A DNA stretch of 29,633 nucleotides from the NCBI GenBank assembly GCA_024181965.1, contig BQXS01011316.1, forward strand, positions 1 through 29,633. Reading direction: 5' to 3'. Source of the DNA: Aduncisulcus paluster (lineage: Eukaryota; Fornicata). The notes under the pieces are model-generated. The model did not search any database. It was not told the DNA's origin and was given only the letters and a program-made list of their open reading frames with translations. The translations under genes and the position numbers were made by a program. This document shows positions 10,525 to 21,138 of the stretch, piece after piece (positions within the stretch are counted from its first letter, which is position 1; every line of letters starts with the position of its first letter).

Positions 10525-11602
10525 TTATCGATACGGTGATGGCCTTGTGCATTTGGATTTATACATTATAGAACTGCTTAACGAACTATAGCCCAATAAA
10601 GTGGGCGTTGAAGCAATAATATCAGTTGGTTTGGTTTCAGTTGGGCGGATCGATTCTGACATATGACTCGAAGATTGAGATGAGTGGCTTGATTGTAAAG
10701 AATGACCAGGCTGTGATATACGGGCCGATTCGCGCGCAGAGCTAACAACTTTAGCTTTCTCCTCTTCAACACGAAGAGTAAGCTCATTGGATTCTCTTGG
10801 AATTGGGCGAATGACTTCTGACGCAAGAACTCGCCTTTCTTTACCTTTTTCAGCATTGCGTTCGAGACGTCGTTTGAGATTTTTAGCTAAAATAGTGTGA
10901 TTACATTGTCCAAGAGTTGGCTGAAGAACATCAACAGCCTTCTTGGCATAAAATAAAGCTTTCTGAGTCTTATTGGTCAAAGTTAGTGTTTTTGCAAGAT
11001 TATACCAGGATTTAGCAGTATCCGGGTGATTTGTTCCAAGTAATTCCTCTCGGACATGTACAGCAGATTCAAACAATTCTAGAGCATCTCCATAACTCAT
11101 TTCCTCACACAATAAACAGCCTAAAGCATCTTTAGTAGCTGCAGTGTCGATATGATTCTCCCCAAAAGTTCTTTCCCTTATTCTTAATGCCTTTTTAAGA
11201 TAAGAAAAGGCCTCATCCTTCTTTCCAAGCTTAATATTAACAAATCCAAGATTATGAGAAATGGCACCCAATATTTTTCTAGTTTCAATCCCACCACGAC
11301 TTGGCAGAAGTGCAAGTGCTCTATGAAGTTCATGTGATGCTTTAGGCCACTCTTCTTTAGCTATGTATATAAGAGCGATATTAATGTGAATAGGTGCGGT
11401 AATATCAGAAGCTCTACCAAGTTCATGATGTAATATTTTCAGAACTTCCTCAAAATGACCCAATGCTTGAGTGAATTTTTGATTTGAAAAATTCTTTTTT
11501 CCTTTCTCAAATTCTAAGGTATAATAAGAATAAAATTCATCAGAAAATAAAAATCATTGAAAAGTACATACCTTCTGCAACAGCTTTAAGAATGGAATCC
11601 AT
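10525..11602 (-). CDS. TPR-repeat protein, kinesin-light-chain-like, one intron
   Basis: Exon 1 is 11602-11572 and exon 2 is 11513-10525, together 339 residues. ATG 11602 opens MDSILKAVAE, which splices in frame into EFEKGKKNFSNQKF, completing a first TPR helix pair. That restored repeat is the main support for the intron. At least four TPRs run to about residue 185, with kinesin-light-chain/nephrocystin-type signatures (ALRIRERTFGENHIDTA, VREELLGTNHPDTAKSWYNLA). TPR arrays of this class bind proteins, often in trafficking or cilia. The last 140 residues are Ser-rich and probably disordered. There is no enzyme motif, so the partner is unknown. Confidence 0.8.
11514..11571 (-). other. Spliceosomal intron, 58 bp, in the TPR gene
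   Basis: On the minus strand the donor is GTATGT (11571-11566) and the acceptor TACCTTAG ends at 11514. The phase is 1, and splicing gives a continuous frame from ATG 11602. A CTGAT element inside could be the branch site. Confidence 0.8.
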
Positions 11603-11788
11603 GTTATAGTGTCGAAAAATAGATGGGAATCGAAATCTAAAGGGATAATAGAGATAAGATGAAAGTAATTTAATATTCTTACTTTAAATTCAGCATTATT
11701 AAAATTTTAGATTTTATTCTACTTTTTTTCTGCTCCAATGCTGCGGAACAAACAAGTAGATATTATCATCAGTTATAGACGTTATTAG

Positions 11789-11794
11789 TTTATT
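11789..11794 (-). promoter_or_regulatory. AATAAA polyadenylation-like signal (minus strand)
   Basis: TTTATT on the plus strand, 17 nt beyond the MRH gene stop codon, implies a very short 3' UTR. Confidence 0.35.
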
Positions 11795-11811
11795 ATTGTT
11801 AATTATTTCAG

Positions 11812-12741
11812 TTAAATTACCTCTTCTTGATCAACATGAATTGCATTACCATCATCAAGGCGTTCATAACCAATGGTAGCAGGAGGCGTTTTCTTACAAC
11901 AGAAAACAAACATAATTCCATCCTTAATCAAAGAATAGAAAGTGGCCCACATTTCAGCATGAGGAGGGAATACAGGATCCTCTTTTTGTACGGCATTCAC
12001 AATGGTTCCAACGATAATATAAATTCCGAAGAAGACGAAGAATACGAGACAGAAATAAGATCCCCATGTCCAATTGGAAAATCCTGGCTTTGAGTGTACA
12101 GGGCATCCATAGGTCGATTCGATTATAAAATCATATCGAATGCTCGGATTTCCATCTCCATCATATGTTGGCGCATGTTCTTCCACAAATTGCATCTCAA
12201 ATGTATCAATTAAACTATTACATTTGACGCTGATATGAGCGTATCTGTAATTTCCATCGGAGATTCCGGGAGTTTCAACAGGTGTATAAGAGATCGAATA
12301 TCCCTTGGACAAATCAGAACTATCATAAACCCAGAAAATTGTAACATCAAAATCATCATTACCTAAAGTGTAATATTCCCATGGTAATGTACCAGCTGGT
12401 TCATTTTGTCTATCACAAGCTTGACAAAAATGAGATCCTTCACATGAATCAAACAAATAGTAATCAAAAGGAGGACTATCAAAGATGGTTGTATCAATTT
12501 GAGTCTCAAGATTAAAGAAATAATAATATGAAACATCAATGGGATCAATGTCATCTTCTTCAATTTGTTGACTTATCAATGGAGAAAGATCATACTTATA
12601 TAAGGATCCATCATCGATACATTTGGTTATTAGATATTGTCCATTCATAGTGAGTTCCAATTCAGTACAGGCAAAGACTAAGATGCTCTGACATGCTAAA
12701 ATGAGAAAACTCGTAAAAAGAAGGGTGATTATTGATTTCAT
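11812..12741 (-). CDS. MRH-domain (mannose-6-phosphate-receptor-like) type I membrane protein
   Basis: The start is the ATG at 12741; 309 residues. Residues 1-24 are a signal peptide. The lumenal part has Cys at 25, 41, 100, 106, 109, 174 and 213. It resembles the M6PR-homology fold, with YDLSPLI near the start and an R-x-x-x-I-x-V-x-C strand (R166, C174). VEEH (E188/E189) and YDFIIESTYGCPV (Y203, C213) follow. These residues, with Q107, could form the usual Q-R-E-Y glycan-binding set, although I cannot align them rigorously. A transmembrane helix is at about 228-250. The tail has a W-x-x-F-x-x-LIKDG segment, a CC pair and YERL (292-295), a YxxPhi endocytic/lysosomal sorting signal, and ends acidic. 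Probable role: sorting receptor for glycoproteins between Golgi and lysosome-like compartments. Confidence 0.65.
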   Translation of the reverse strand: MKSIITLLFTSFLILACQSILVFACTELELTMNGQYLITKCIDDGSLYKYDLSPLISQQIEEDDIDPIDVSYYYFFNLETQIDTTIFDSPPFDYYLFDSCEGSHFCQACDRQNEPAGTLPWEYYTLGNDDFDVTIFWVYDSSDLSKGYSISYTPVETPGISDGNYRYAHISVKCNSLIDTFEMQFVEEHAPTYDGDGNPSIRYDFIIESTYGCPVHSKPGFSNWTWGSYFCLVFFVFFGIYIIVGTIVNAVQKEDPVFPPHAEMWATFYSLIKDGIMFVFCCKKTPPATIGYERLDDGNAIHVDQEEVI

Positions 12742-13181
12742 TTGGCCCAACAACAGAGTCAATTTTCAATAATTATAACAAGGAATGTAATGGTAAAGAC
12801 TAGAGTTATGATATCATTTATATTCATATTAATTTGAATTTAAATATTTTATTTTTGATTTATATGTGATCTTCACCGAGAAATTCTTCGGTGGCAAATA
12901 ATGCCTGAAATAAAGGCTTATAATTATGATGGATAAGCAAGATGTTTGTCATAGATATTTTTCATGAAAAATATTTGGCGTAGAATGCTAAAAAACCATT
13001 ATTCCTATACTTATGGATTCATTCTTATATTTCTTGAATAGAAACAATTTTGGGTAGTTTTATGAAATCATTCAAATCAATAAAGAATTCCTCAAATATT
13101 TCTATCCTCAATTAATGCCTAATACCAAACCCATGATGATTGATCTGTTTTTTCCTTATTTCTGCACGTTAACAATCCAAT
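12742..13181. other. Divergent intergenic region
   Basis: 440 bp between the MRH start (minus) and the FG-repeat start (plus); it should hold both promoters. I see no ORF. Two hairpins stand out: CACCGA/TCGGTG at 12874-12893 and GCTTAT/ATAAGC at 12916-12938, with a shorter GCCT/AGGC stem between them. Confidence 0.5.
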
Positions 13182-14516
13182 ATGGTGTTTAGTTCATCCT
13201 CTTCAGGTGGGATTTTCAGTGGATCAAGCAATAGTGGCGGTTCAAATAGAGGAGGTGGTATTTTTGGAGGATCCGGTAACAGTGGAGATTATCGTGGCGG
13301 GGGAATATTTGGTGGACGAAGTAGTGGATCTTCCGATCATTCAGGTAGTTCAGGCGGTATATTTGGTGGCTCTAGTGGTTCAAGTAGTAGCGGAGGCGGT
13401 ATATTTGGTGGATCAAGTAATAGTAGGAGTAGCGATGGAGGAATATTCAGCGGACAGAGTGGAGGATCTTCTTCCAGTAGCACAAGTAACTCTGGTGGGA
13501 TTTTTGGTGGGTCTAGCAGTGGTAGTAGCAGATCCAGTAGTGGGGATGGTATTTTTGGCGGATCCAGCAGTAGTAGTGGATCAAGTAGTGGTGGTGGAAT
13601 ATTTGGTGGTGGACAAAGCCGTGGATCTGATCATTCAAGTTCTGGCGGTATCTTTGGGGAATCCAGTAGAGGATCTGGTGGCCCAAGTGGTGGTGGAGGA
13701 ATATTTGGTGGCAATAGTAGTGGATCTGGTAGTGGTGGAGGGGATATATTTGGAGGGAGTGGGCAAAGCTCTTCTTCTTCTTCTTCCACAGGAGGTGGAA
13801 TATTTGACTCATCTCCAGCTCGCCAACAATCCTCAGGTTCTGGTGGAGATATATTTAGTTCTTCCTCCTCAAGTTCCTCTTCAAATTCTGGATCAGGTGG
13901 TGATATTTTTGGATCTTCGACTATCTCAACACAATCTTCTGGTGGAGGAGGCGGAATATTCGGTAATCATGACAAAAAAACTGGTTCTGGAATGGGATCT
14001 GACCATTCTGGTGGCGGTATCTTTGGAACCTCTGATAAAAAGCGTGGAAAAGGAAGTAATGGAAAAGATAGATCCGATGATTCAGGTTTCAAGACACCTC
14101 AGCCCAAACAAAGGAGCGGTGGTATATTCGGGGCTCTCCCAAGATCTTCTGGTGGATCTGATGACAGTGATAGTGGACGAAGTGAAGGTGGCAATATATT
14201 TGGCGGCCCTGTTGATCGTTCTGACGATAATTCGGATGATCAGTGGGGAGGCAGCGAAGGACGAACCGATGTCACTATGACAGACGTTGATGCCATTGAA
14301 AAAGCGCAAGAACTGAAACAGAGTCAACCTGAGAAAATGCCACCTGGTTTTAAACATGCGGGTTATACTCCTTCAAGCATAAAACCTGAGGATATTGTTG
14401 ATCTTATTGGTCCTATGAAATGCCGAAAAAGAGATAAGGATGGGAAATTGATAGATATTAAGATATGTCTTCATGAAGTTCCTCGGGGAGTTGTGGTTGT
14501 TTCAAAGAAGAAATAG
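13182..14516 (+). CDS. GGIFGG-repeat (FG-nucleoporin-like) protein
   Basis: ATG 13182, 444 residues. About the first 345 residues are a low-complexity Gly/Ser domain with 19 copies of a G-[GD]-[GDN]-I-F unit; 15 of these continue as IFG, giving regularly spaced FG dipeptides. Spacers are Ser-, Gly- and Asn-rich with few charges at first, then Lys/Asp-rich towards the end. Residues of about 385-444 are a non-repetitive, basic C-terminal segment (SIKPEDIVDLIGPMKCRKRD, ending VSKKK) that I do not recognise. FG domains with a small anchoring tail are typical of nucleoporins lining the nuclear pore. The strict I before F is not one of the usual GLFG/FxFG classes. An alternative is another phase-separating low-complexity protein. 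Confidence 0.6.
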   Translation: MVFSSSSSGGIFSGSSNSGGSNRGGGIFGGSGNSGDYRGGGIFGGRSSGSSDHSGSSGGIFGGSSGSSSSGGGIFGGSSNSRSSDGGIFSGQSGGSSSSSTSNSGGIFGGSSSGSSRSSSGDGIFGGSSSSSGSSSGGGIFGGGQSRGSDHSSSGGIFGESSRGSGGPSGGGGIFGGNSSGSGSGGGDIFGGSGQSSSSSSSTGGGIFDSSPARQQSSGSGGDIFSSSSSSSSSNSGSGGDIFGSSTISTQSSGGGGGIFGNHDKKTGSGMGSDHSGGGIFGTSDKKRGKGSNGKDRSDDSGFKTPQPKQRSGGIFGALPRSSGGSDDSDSGRSEGGNIFGGPVDRSDDNSDDQWGGSEGRTDVTMTDVDAIEKAQELKQSQPEKMPPGFKHAGYTPSSIKPEDIVDLIGPMKCRKRDKDGKLIDIKICLHEVPRGVVVVSKKK

Positions 14517-15144
14517 AGGCCATAATATACAAAAACAATATATTAAAACAATATATTAAAATAATATATTAAAATTCCCTGATGGAAACAACTTTTATTT
14601 GGTTGAAATCATTTATTTAGCAAAGCTGATCTTTAATATAGCTAATAGCTATATCTGTTGATGTAATTTGTATGATGCTGACAAAACAAATACTATAATA
14701 TAAAGGTGATGCATAATATCAATCGAGTATTTTTTGTTGGATTCCAATGCCATGTTGATACTAAACAAGATTGAGCATGACTGTTAAATATGAGTGTTGA
14801 TTTGATAATTATATCATTATTATATATCTATATTTATTTTGGAAGTAGTAATATCACTCTTGATCTTTGAACCTCAGAAGCTCAAGACTTCTCACATCTG
14901 ATAATGATTACAGATAATCAAACTTTGCTACCTCCCCCCCCCCACTGTGTCAGTATAGTACAGTATAGGCTCCTGTCAGATATTATTATCTGAGTGAGAG
15001 ATAGGTCAAAATGCTGAACTTGGTTATCAATGATAAGTCTTATCATCACAATAACAACCATTAATGTGGTTTGCAAAGGCATATATAAGATCCAATGGAT
15101 TGTGAAATAAATATGAACAAAACATTAAACAGAAACACCATAAT
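14517..15144. other. Convergent intergenic region
   Basis: About 630 bp between the 3' ends of the FG-repeat gene and the large LRR gene, without ORFs. It contains three 13-bp units of AATATATTAAAA type (14536-14574) and a run of ten C (14934-14943). Several short inverted repeats occur: 14636-14654 (8-bp stem, 3-nt loop), 14876-14892, 14896-14915, 14977-14992 and 15030-15046. Confidence 0.55.
14536..14574 (+). repeat. Three 13-bp tandem units in the 3' flank
   Basis: Units begin at 14536, 14549 and 14562. The third differs by one base (C to T at its start). They start 20 bp after the FG-repeat gene's stop codon. Confidence 0.8.
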
Positions 15145-18100
15145 TCACAGAAATTTCTTCTTTTTTGCAATTAGCTGAAGCTGGAGAACATCAGAATGCC
15201 GCCTGCTAAGCGGAGAACCTGCCGATATCCGAAGAGAGCCATCATACAGTCGGTCTGTTCCATCAATCAGTCGTTGAGCAGCTTCATCTGCAACTGTCTT
15301 TTTCCTTTCCTTCCTTGGGGAGTCAATGAGATCCTCGGCATCAAGGATAACATGGGACCCGATCAAGGGACCTCCATTATTCTTTTTCTTTGTCTCATTC
15401 CCTCTCCCTTTCACTTTTACAGAACGTGCCATTGGTGTAATCAATCGAGATGTTCCCTTCTGATCCTTTGTAAAAATGTTATCAAAACCATCATGAGATG
15501 TAGATAATTCACCAGAAACATGGCCAGAAGGGGCTTCACCAGATAAATCATCTCCATCTTCACGTCGAAGGATCTTTGATTCATCAATATCAAGGAATTG
15601 TGAATCAGGAGAGAAGGACGAAACTCGCCATTTTGCATCCCTTTCCTTTCGTTTCTGGATCACAGATTCCTTATTTTTCTCAAACTCAGGGATTAAATAA
15701 GCCATTTTGCCTTGATGTTCCTCAAGAACTCTCTTCATTGTTCGCAAGACCTGTTGGATATTCGAATCCCCAGAGATACAGCTTAAAATGGCCTCTCCAT
15801 GTATGCTACTCTCTGGTTCGTCCAATAAACCACGAATAATACTCACAACGGAATCAAGATCGATCATATCGACCATTCGTGAGAAAACAACACTAACAAG
15901 ATGTGACACAAGGTCTTCATTTGCAGAAGTCACATAATACTTCATACAGAACAATACAAGAGCAGAGGAAAGGGCATTGCCGATAGAGACAAGTTCATAT
16001 CGTCTCCCTTCATCAAATAGGCCAGAATATGTGGAAATATCAACGAATTGACGTGATTGGACATCCTCGGAGCGAGAAGAAGATGTCGAGGGAGCTGAGG
16101 GGGGTGACACAGGGCGTTGTCCAGGAGAATTAAGATCTGTGATGGTTAGGGATCCTCTCCTCCCAAAACGAGGAGATATTAAAGAATGTTGTTCCTTTGC
16201 TGCTTCAAGCTTCAATTTAATTCCTCTGATCCGAGCTGCTTCTTCCTGCTTTTTCTTCTTCTTTTCCTCTTCTTTCCTCTTCAAAGCATGTTCTTCTTTC
16301 GAATAAATAATTCCACTTCTATGCTTAAGATTGATATTTATATGCTCTCCAAACGTTCTTCCATACCCTCCTTCGTTCTCTTTTCTGATCTGGATGGCTC
16401 TGGCATGAGCAAGTTTCATCAATATCCCTTTCAAAGTCTTTCCACTCTGACTGATCGTGTACACATCATCGTCCACCTCAGACTTTGTAGACTGGGCAGT
16501 GGATGCACGAGAACCACCATCAAACCCAACGCCAGAAGCATTCTCGATCATTGATTGTCTCTGGATCTGCATCCTTTCCTCTTGGACATTCTTGATACGA
16601 TCCATGAGTTTGTTCCCACCTCCCCGACCTCCACCACCCTTGAGATTCTTTATACCTTCCTTATAGTTGATGTCCAAGATGGCTGGCTTCTCTCGCGACA
16701 AGTCAAACTCATGGGCGGTGTGGAGCATCGTTTCAATATAGTTGTTCAACCCAGACAGTTCTTTGTCAGTATTCTTTTGGATTTCCACTGTAAGATGGAT
16801 CAGATCCATGGGGGTCATATGCAGCGACTCGAGAGATACTTCTTTCTTGGGATCAACGGGTTCAACATGAAGAGACTTCCGAAGTTTCATCTTATCAAGA
16901 GCGATCACATCATCAGTGGGAATAGCAGCAACATGGGAGTCGGATTCAAGTTCAGGCGGGACACGGATCTGTGATTCAAAGTTCGTTAGTTGCCTCTCGA
17001 CCAATCCGAGTTTCTGAAAAACTTTGTCAACCTTCGATGTGTTTTCAGTCAAATCTTTAAATAAACCAATCTTTTTGTCAGTTCCAAATGTTTGATATTC
17101 AGAATGATGGATCTCACTGACAAGCCTTCCCAAGGTCTTAAAGTTCTTAATTCGAGTTTTGGCTGGTTCAAATCTGACTTCGTACTCATCCTTCTTCTTC
17201 CTTCTCCTCGACATCACACTAGAACTCCTTGACGAACTCATACCAAGACTTGACCTTGGCCGAGCTCTTGGTTGGGGAGTCTTCGAACGTTGGCGATTAC
17301 TGACGGCTTCCTTCAATGATTTAGCATATCCAGACACATTTGCTGCGAGTTTGTTGGCCATACGATAACTTTGCATTGTTCTTGCAGGAGATATCGCAGA
17401 TAAGTAGTGAGTTGTTGAGTGAGGTCTATGAGAAACATAAGGGGATGGAGAGTTCTCTTGATGTTTGTCAGAGACAGCTTTGATAGGGAATATGTTGGGC
17501 CTTCCATCTGAATGCTCACTCAATGAGGGTTCATCGATTATTCCAGAAGAAAGATCATCCACAGATACTTCTTGGATATCTCCAATCGTCATTGGATGGT
17601 CAAACGGAGCGTGTGAGAGTGTAGCTGCAATCGCACTCCCAGGTCTTTTTCTGAAACCAGGAGCAAGGCTAGGCGATGGAACAGTGGACCGTGACGTGGA
17701 TCCCTTTCCAGGAATTCTTGCAAGCATTGATGAGGGCCGTTTAATAGTGGCTGCTGCGAACATGGAAGACATTGTGGCACCTCCTTCCTTCACTTCCTCA
17801 CGTGTGATGTCATCACGATGGAGTTCTTTCAAGACTTCCTCACGGTCGGCAACAGAGAGTTGCGAAGAATTGAGGATATCTTTCATTGGAACTCTCCTCT
17901 TCTTTCTCATCTCAATTTCCCTTGAATGAAGAATTTGTTTTGTTAAGGTGTATATCTGTCCGGCGGGATCGGCAGAGAGCATCGACAAGGAATTGGCAGA
18001 GTTGTTCATGAATATCTTATGACGCTGATAAGTCTTCTCTCGTCCGGCTGCAATATCTTTCAGGTTGGTGCGATGTTTGTGAATGGTCTCTTTTCTTTTT

Positions 18101-20824
18101 CTAGAGATCACATTGTCTTGGGCATCACGGAGAGCTCGTTTCGTAGAATCATACACGGAGAATCCTTTCTTTGCCAAATGCGCATTAGTAACTTGGGAAA
18201 GAAGCTCATTTCTTCTGATTTGGACTGTAATATCCTTGACTTTTTCAGATAACTTTTTCTGACCCCCAATAATCAAATCGACTTTCTTCCCCGTGTCAGC
18301 TCCAATCTTCTTTAGATGTGATCGTTCTTCAGTCGAGAGACGGTGTAATGTCCGTTTGTGCGTCTCTCTCTGATGTTTCAGCTCCCTTTCCATCAATTCA
18401 GTGAACATAACATGTTGATCCAACGCAGATACAGTTCGTCTTGGAAGGAAAGGAAGATCCCCATCGATCTCCATACTTTCTCCTTGCTCATTGGTGGTGG
18501 ATTTGTACGAGGCAAGGGCAGAGGCGGCACGAACAGATTGACTGGCACCTTCCAACCTCTTGGCCTTTTCTTGCTTATCTAGATCTCTCAACACTTTCTT
18601 AACTCGTCCTGTGGGGGTAATAGCTCGTTCGAATGTTATTTCTTCATCTTCAAACGCAAGAGGAGCATTCAACAGCCGTGTAGTCAGAATATGTGGTTCC
18701 AAATGGGCTTCACCATACTCATCTCGGTCTCTATTCTCATCAATGGCTCGTTTCTTAAATGTTTCCATCTTTGTGTGATTCATAACTTCCTTCTCGGCCT
18801 GTCTACGAGTGTTTCTGCTTTGCACGGCTATGTGAGAAGCACTGATCTCCTGTTCTTGGTCCTTTTCCCTTGGTAATACTTGGGCGATGGCATCCAAAAA
18901 CGTATCTTTCTTCCTCCTACGCCTTGAATATGGCGGAATCGGAGGAGGAGTGTCAGGGTGAACATGAAGAGAGAGGAACAACTTCTCAGAGTCTGTTGCT
19001 CTGCTTCCAGGTCGAACAAGGGAGTGTGGAGAAGGCGGGGAGTCATCATCACCAGGGAATGTCACTTTTGACGCAGGTCTGAGTTGCCCAGGAGTTAATG
19101 GAGCTTTGTTGGGCAGGGGACTCTCAAGAGCAGACATGGCAGCAGCAGCGGCGGCATCCCTGATTCGTTCATCCTCTTTCCTTCGTTTTAAAGCAGCTCC
19201 AAGCTTCTCTTTGGACATCTTATCACCTTCATGGAGCACATCTCTCACGTCTGGTAAATATAACCTTTCTTCGTGTTTTCCTTGTTCTTTTTCTTTCCTT
19301 TCNNNNNNNNNNNNNNNNNNNNATGGCAGCAGCAGCGGCGGCATCCCTGATTCGTTCATCCTCTTTCCTTCGTTTTAAAGCAGCTCCAAGCTTCTCTTTG
19401 GACATCTTATCACCTTCATGGAGCACATCTCTCACGTCTGGTAAATATAACCTTTCTTCGTGTTTTCCTTGTTCTTTTTCTTTCCTTTCCTTTGTAAGCC
19501 TGTCCATCTTAGATTTCTCGTAAGGAGTTGGATGTACAAGTTCGTTTGATGGAGATGTTGGTCTGAATGCATTTCCAGTCATATATTGTGTTGTTCCGCT
19601 TTTAAAGTCGTCGCCATGGAGTCTGGAGCCAAGACGGGAGGATTTTTTACGTTCTTCATCTCGAATGGTTAAATCTGTGCGATCTGTTAAGAAACGCCAT
19701 TCTTCTTCGTTGTAGAGAGAGCGAACACTGTCCACATCAGCTGGAGAGCGAAGAAGAGAGCGGACACGCTTGGCACTCTTGACTTTCTTTTTAGTTTCAA
19801 CAAGAGCTTTTTGCTTGGCTCTTTGACGGGCTTGGAGTATTCTTGAAGTGAGAGGTCCCGACACAGAAGGAGGATTCCGATAAAACACCATATGTGCATC
19901 TTTCCAAGGTTTACGGGCCAATTGTATCGTTTGCAGTTGTTTTGTGGCGGCTTTTACACCCTGATCAAGCTCTTCCATGGTGATATCCTGCTTGTTGAGG
20001 CTAATTAGATTGGGGAAAGGTCCTGATCTTGGAGTTGGCACAGTTTCCATGTCAAAATACACGTCGAAGTCACCACGACGCCCTACCTGGGAGTCTAGCA
20101 CGCTTGATGGTGGATTGTGACCAGGAATTACCCCAGAATATGCGAGTTTTGCCATCGAACGTGATGTAAAAACTTTCGAGTGGATGATTCGATGAAGAGC
20201 ATCAACTTCTTTTGATTGAGATATTTTTGATGATATATTAAGAGTTTTTTTGCGAGATTTTGTACCCATTTGATCATTAGAATTGGTTGAATCAAGTTGA
20301 TGTTTTGGTTTTGGAGTTTTCTTTTTCTTAGGTTCATATTTTTCAGGTTCTATTCCGCTAAGGAGATCTTTAATTGGTATCACATCCCTTTCTTCCAGAG
20401 CATCTTGAGTTGAATATGGAATACGACATAAAAGATGATCAATCAAATGAATTCTGGATTCAATGAGAGGGATGGGATTTCCTATTATATTAAGCTCTTT
20501 TAATTGTTTTAACTGTCCAAGAGCTGCAATGTCTTTGAGATCTATAATTAAATTGTAACTTATATCCAGAGTTTCAAGGAGAGGGAATGACTGGCTAAGA
20601 AAAAACCCTGGCAACACTTCTATCTTATTAAATGAAATATTTAATGACTTTAAACCCCTGAAAACTTTCAAACTTTTTGGGAAATATGTAAGGGACGCCC
20701 TTCGTAAGAATATTTCTTCGATACCCTCACGGATTTCTGGGAGTAAACCAAACAACTTCTGTACAGATTCGGGAAGATCTGATATATCAAATGAGTATGA
20801 ATCTTCTATTACATCCTCATCCAT
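15145..20824 (-). CDS. Very large LRR protein with long disordered/helical tail, interrupted by an assembly gap
   Basis: The start is ATG 20824 (MDEDVIED) and the stop is at 15145. Residues 35-125 form a short LRR domain (LKSLNISFNKIEVLP, LETLDISYNLI, LKELNIIGNPI) followed by an LRR cap (about 126-150), as in SDS22/U2A'-type proteins. The remainder is mostly charged, Ser/Arg/Lys-rich and coiled-coil-prone. A compact hydrophobic helical segment near residues 1530-1668 may be a second folded domain. The frame breaks only at the 20-N gap, where 167 bp are present on both sides. Dropping the duplicate and the N run gives exactly 1831 codons including the stop. LRR-plus-coil proteins of this size are common in cilia and cytoskeleton; the function here is unknown. 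Confidence 0.8.
19136..19489. repeat. 167-bp sequence duplicated on both sides of a 20-N gap
   Basis: 19136-19302 matches 19323-19489 and the N run is 19303-19322. The copies look identical. Both flanks encode the same stretch of the LRR protein (KEKEQGKHEERLYLP through RDAAAAAA), so this is most simply unmerged overlapping contig ends rather than biology. Confidence 0.9.
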
Positions 20825-21138
20825 TACTGTCAAAAGATGAAATTTGTTTTTCGAGAATTTTCTATTGAAAAAGTTCACATATTAACCTATAGAATGCACT
20901 ATTATGGTTTGTTTGGTAATAAATTTTACTTAGATTCTTAATTTAACCAATGAATAAAGGAGATATCGTTAAGTTCATTTTTTGATTGTTATAAAGCATT
21001 TATCAGAATTTAAGGAAATAAATACTTTTCTACGATCTGTAAACTCTAAGAATACTGAAATTTATCTTAAATTAGTGGAGGAATGAAACATACCTTCTTG
21101 GAAGTGAAAGAAAGTCAAAAAACATCCAAATATATTTT
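20825..21138. other. Intergenic region between helicase and LRR gene, with a possible 39-bp intron
   Basis: On the minus strand 21093-21055 has GTATGT, ACTAAT (21076-21071) and TTTCAG in the right order and spacing for a tiny intron. Every acceptor phase runs quickly into a stop, so it may lie in the 5' UTR of the LRR gene or the 3' part of the helicase transcript. Confidence 0.35.

Noticed and set aside
13207-14280. A 357-codon ORF overlapping the FG-repeat gene in another frame
   Set aside because: It arises because Gly/Ser codons (GGT, AGT, GGA) lack stops when shifted. Its Val-rich product has no domain logic and the GGIFGG frame has the proper start and stop.
14636-15046. Cluster of short inverted repeats as a transposon end or terminator array
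   Set aside because: Stems of 5-8 bp with short loops are common by chance in AT-rich DNA. There are no target-site duplications or shared ends.
19106-19523. Short plus-strand ORFs around the N-gap
   Set aside because: They are antisense shadows of the LRR protein, duplicated only because the contig overlap is duplicated.
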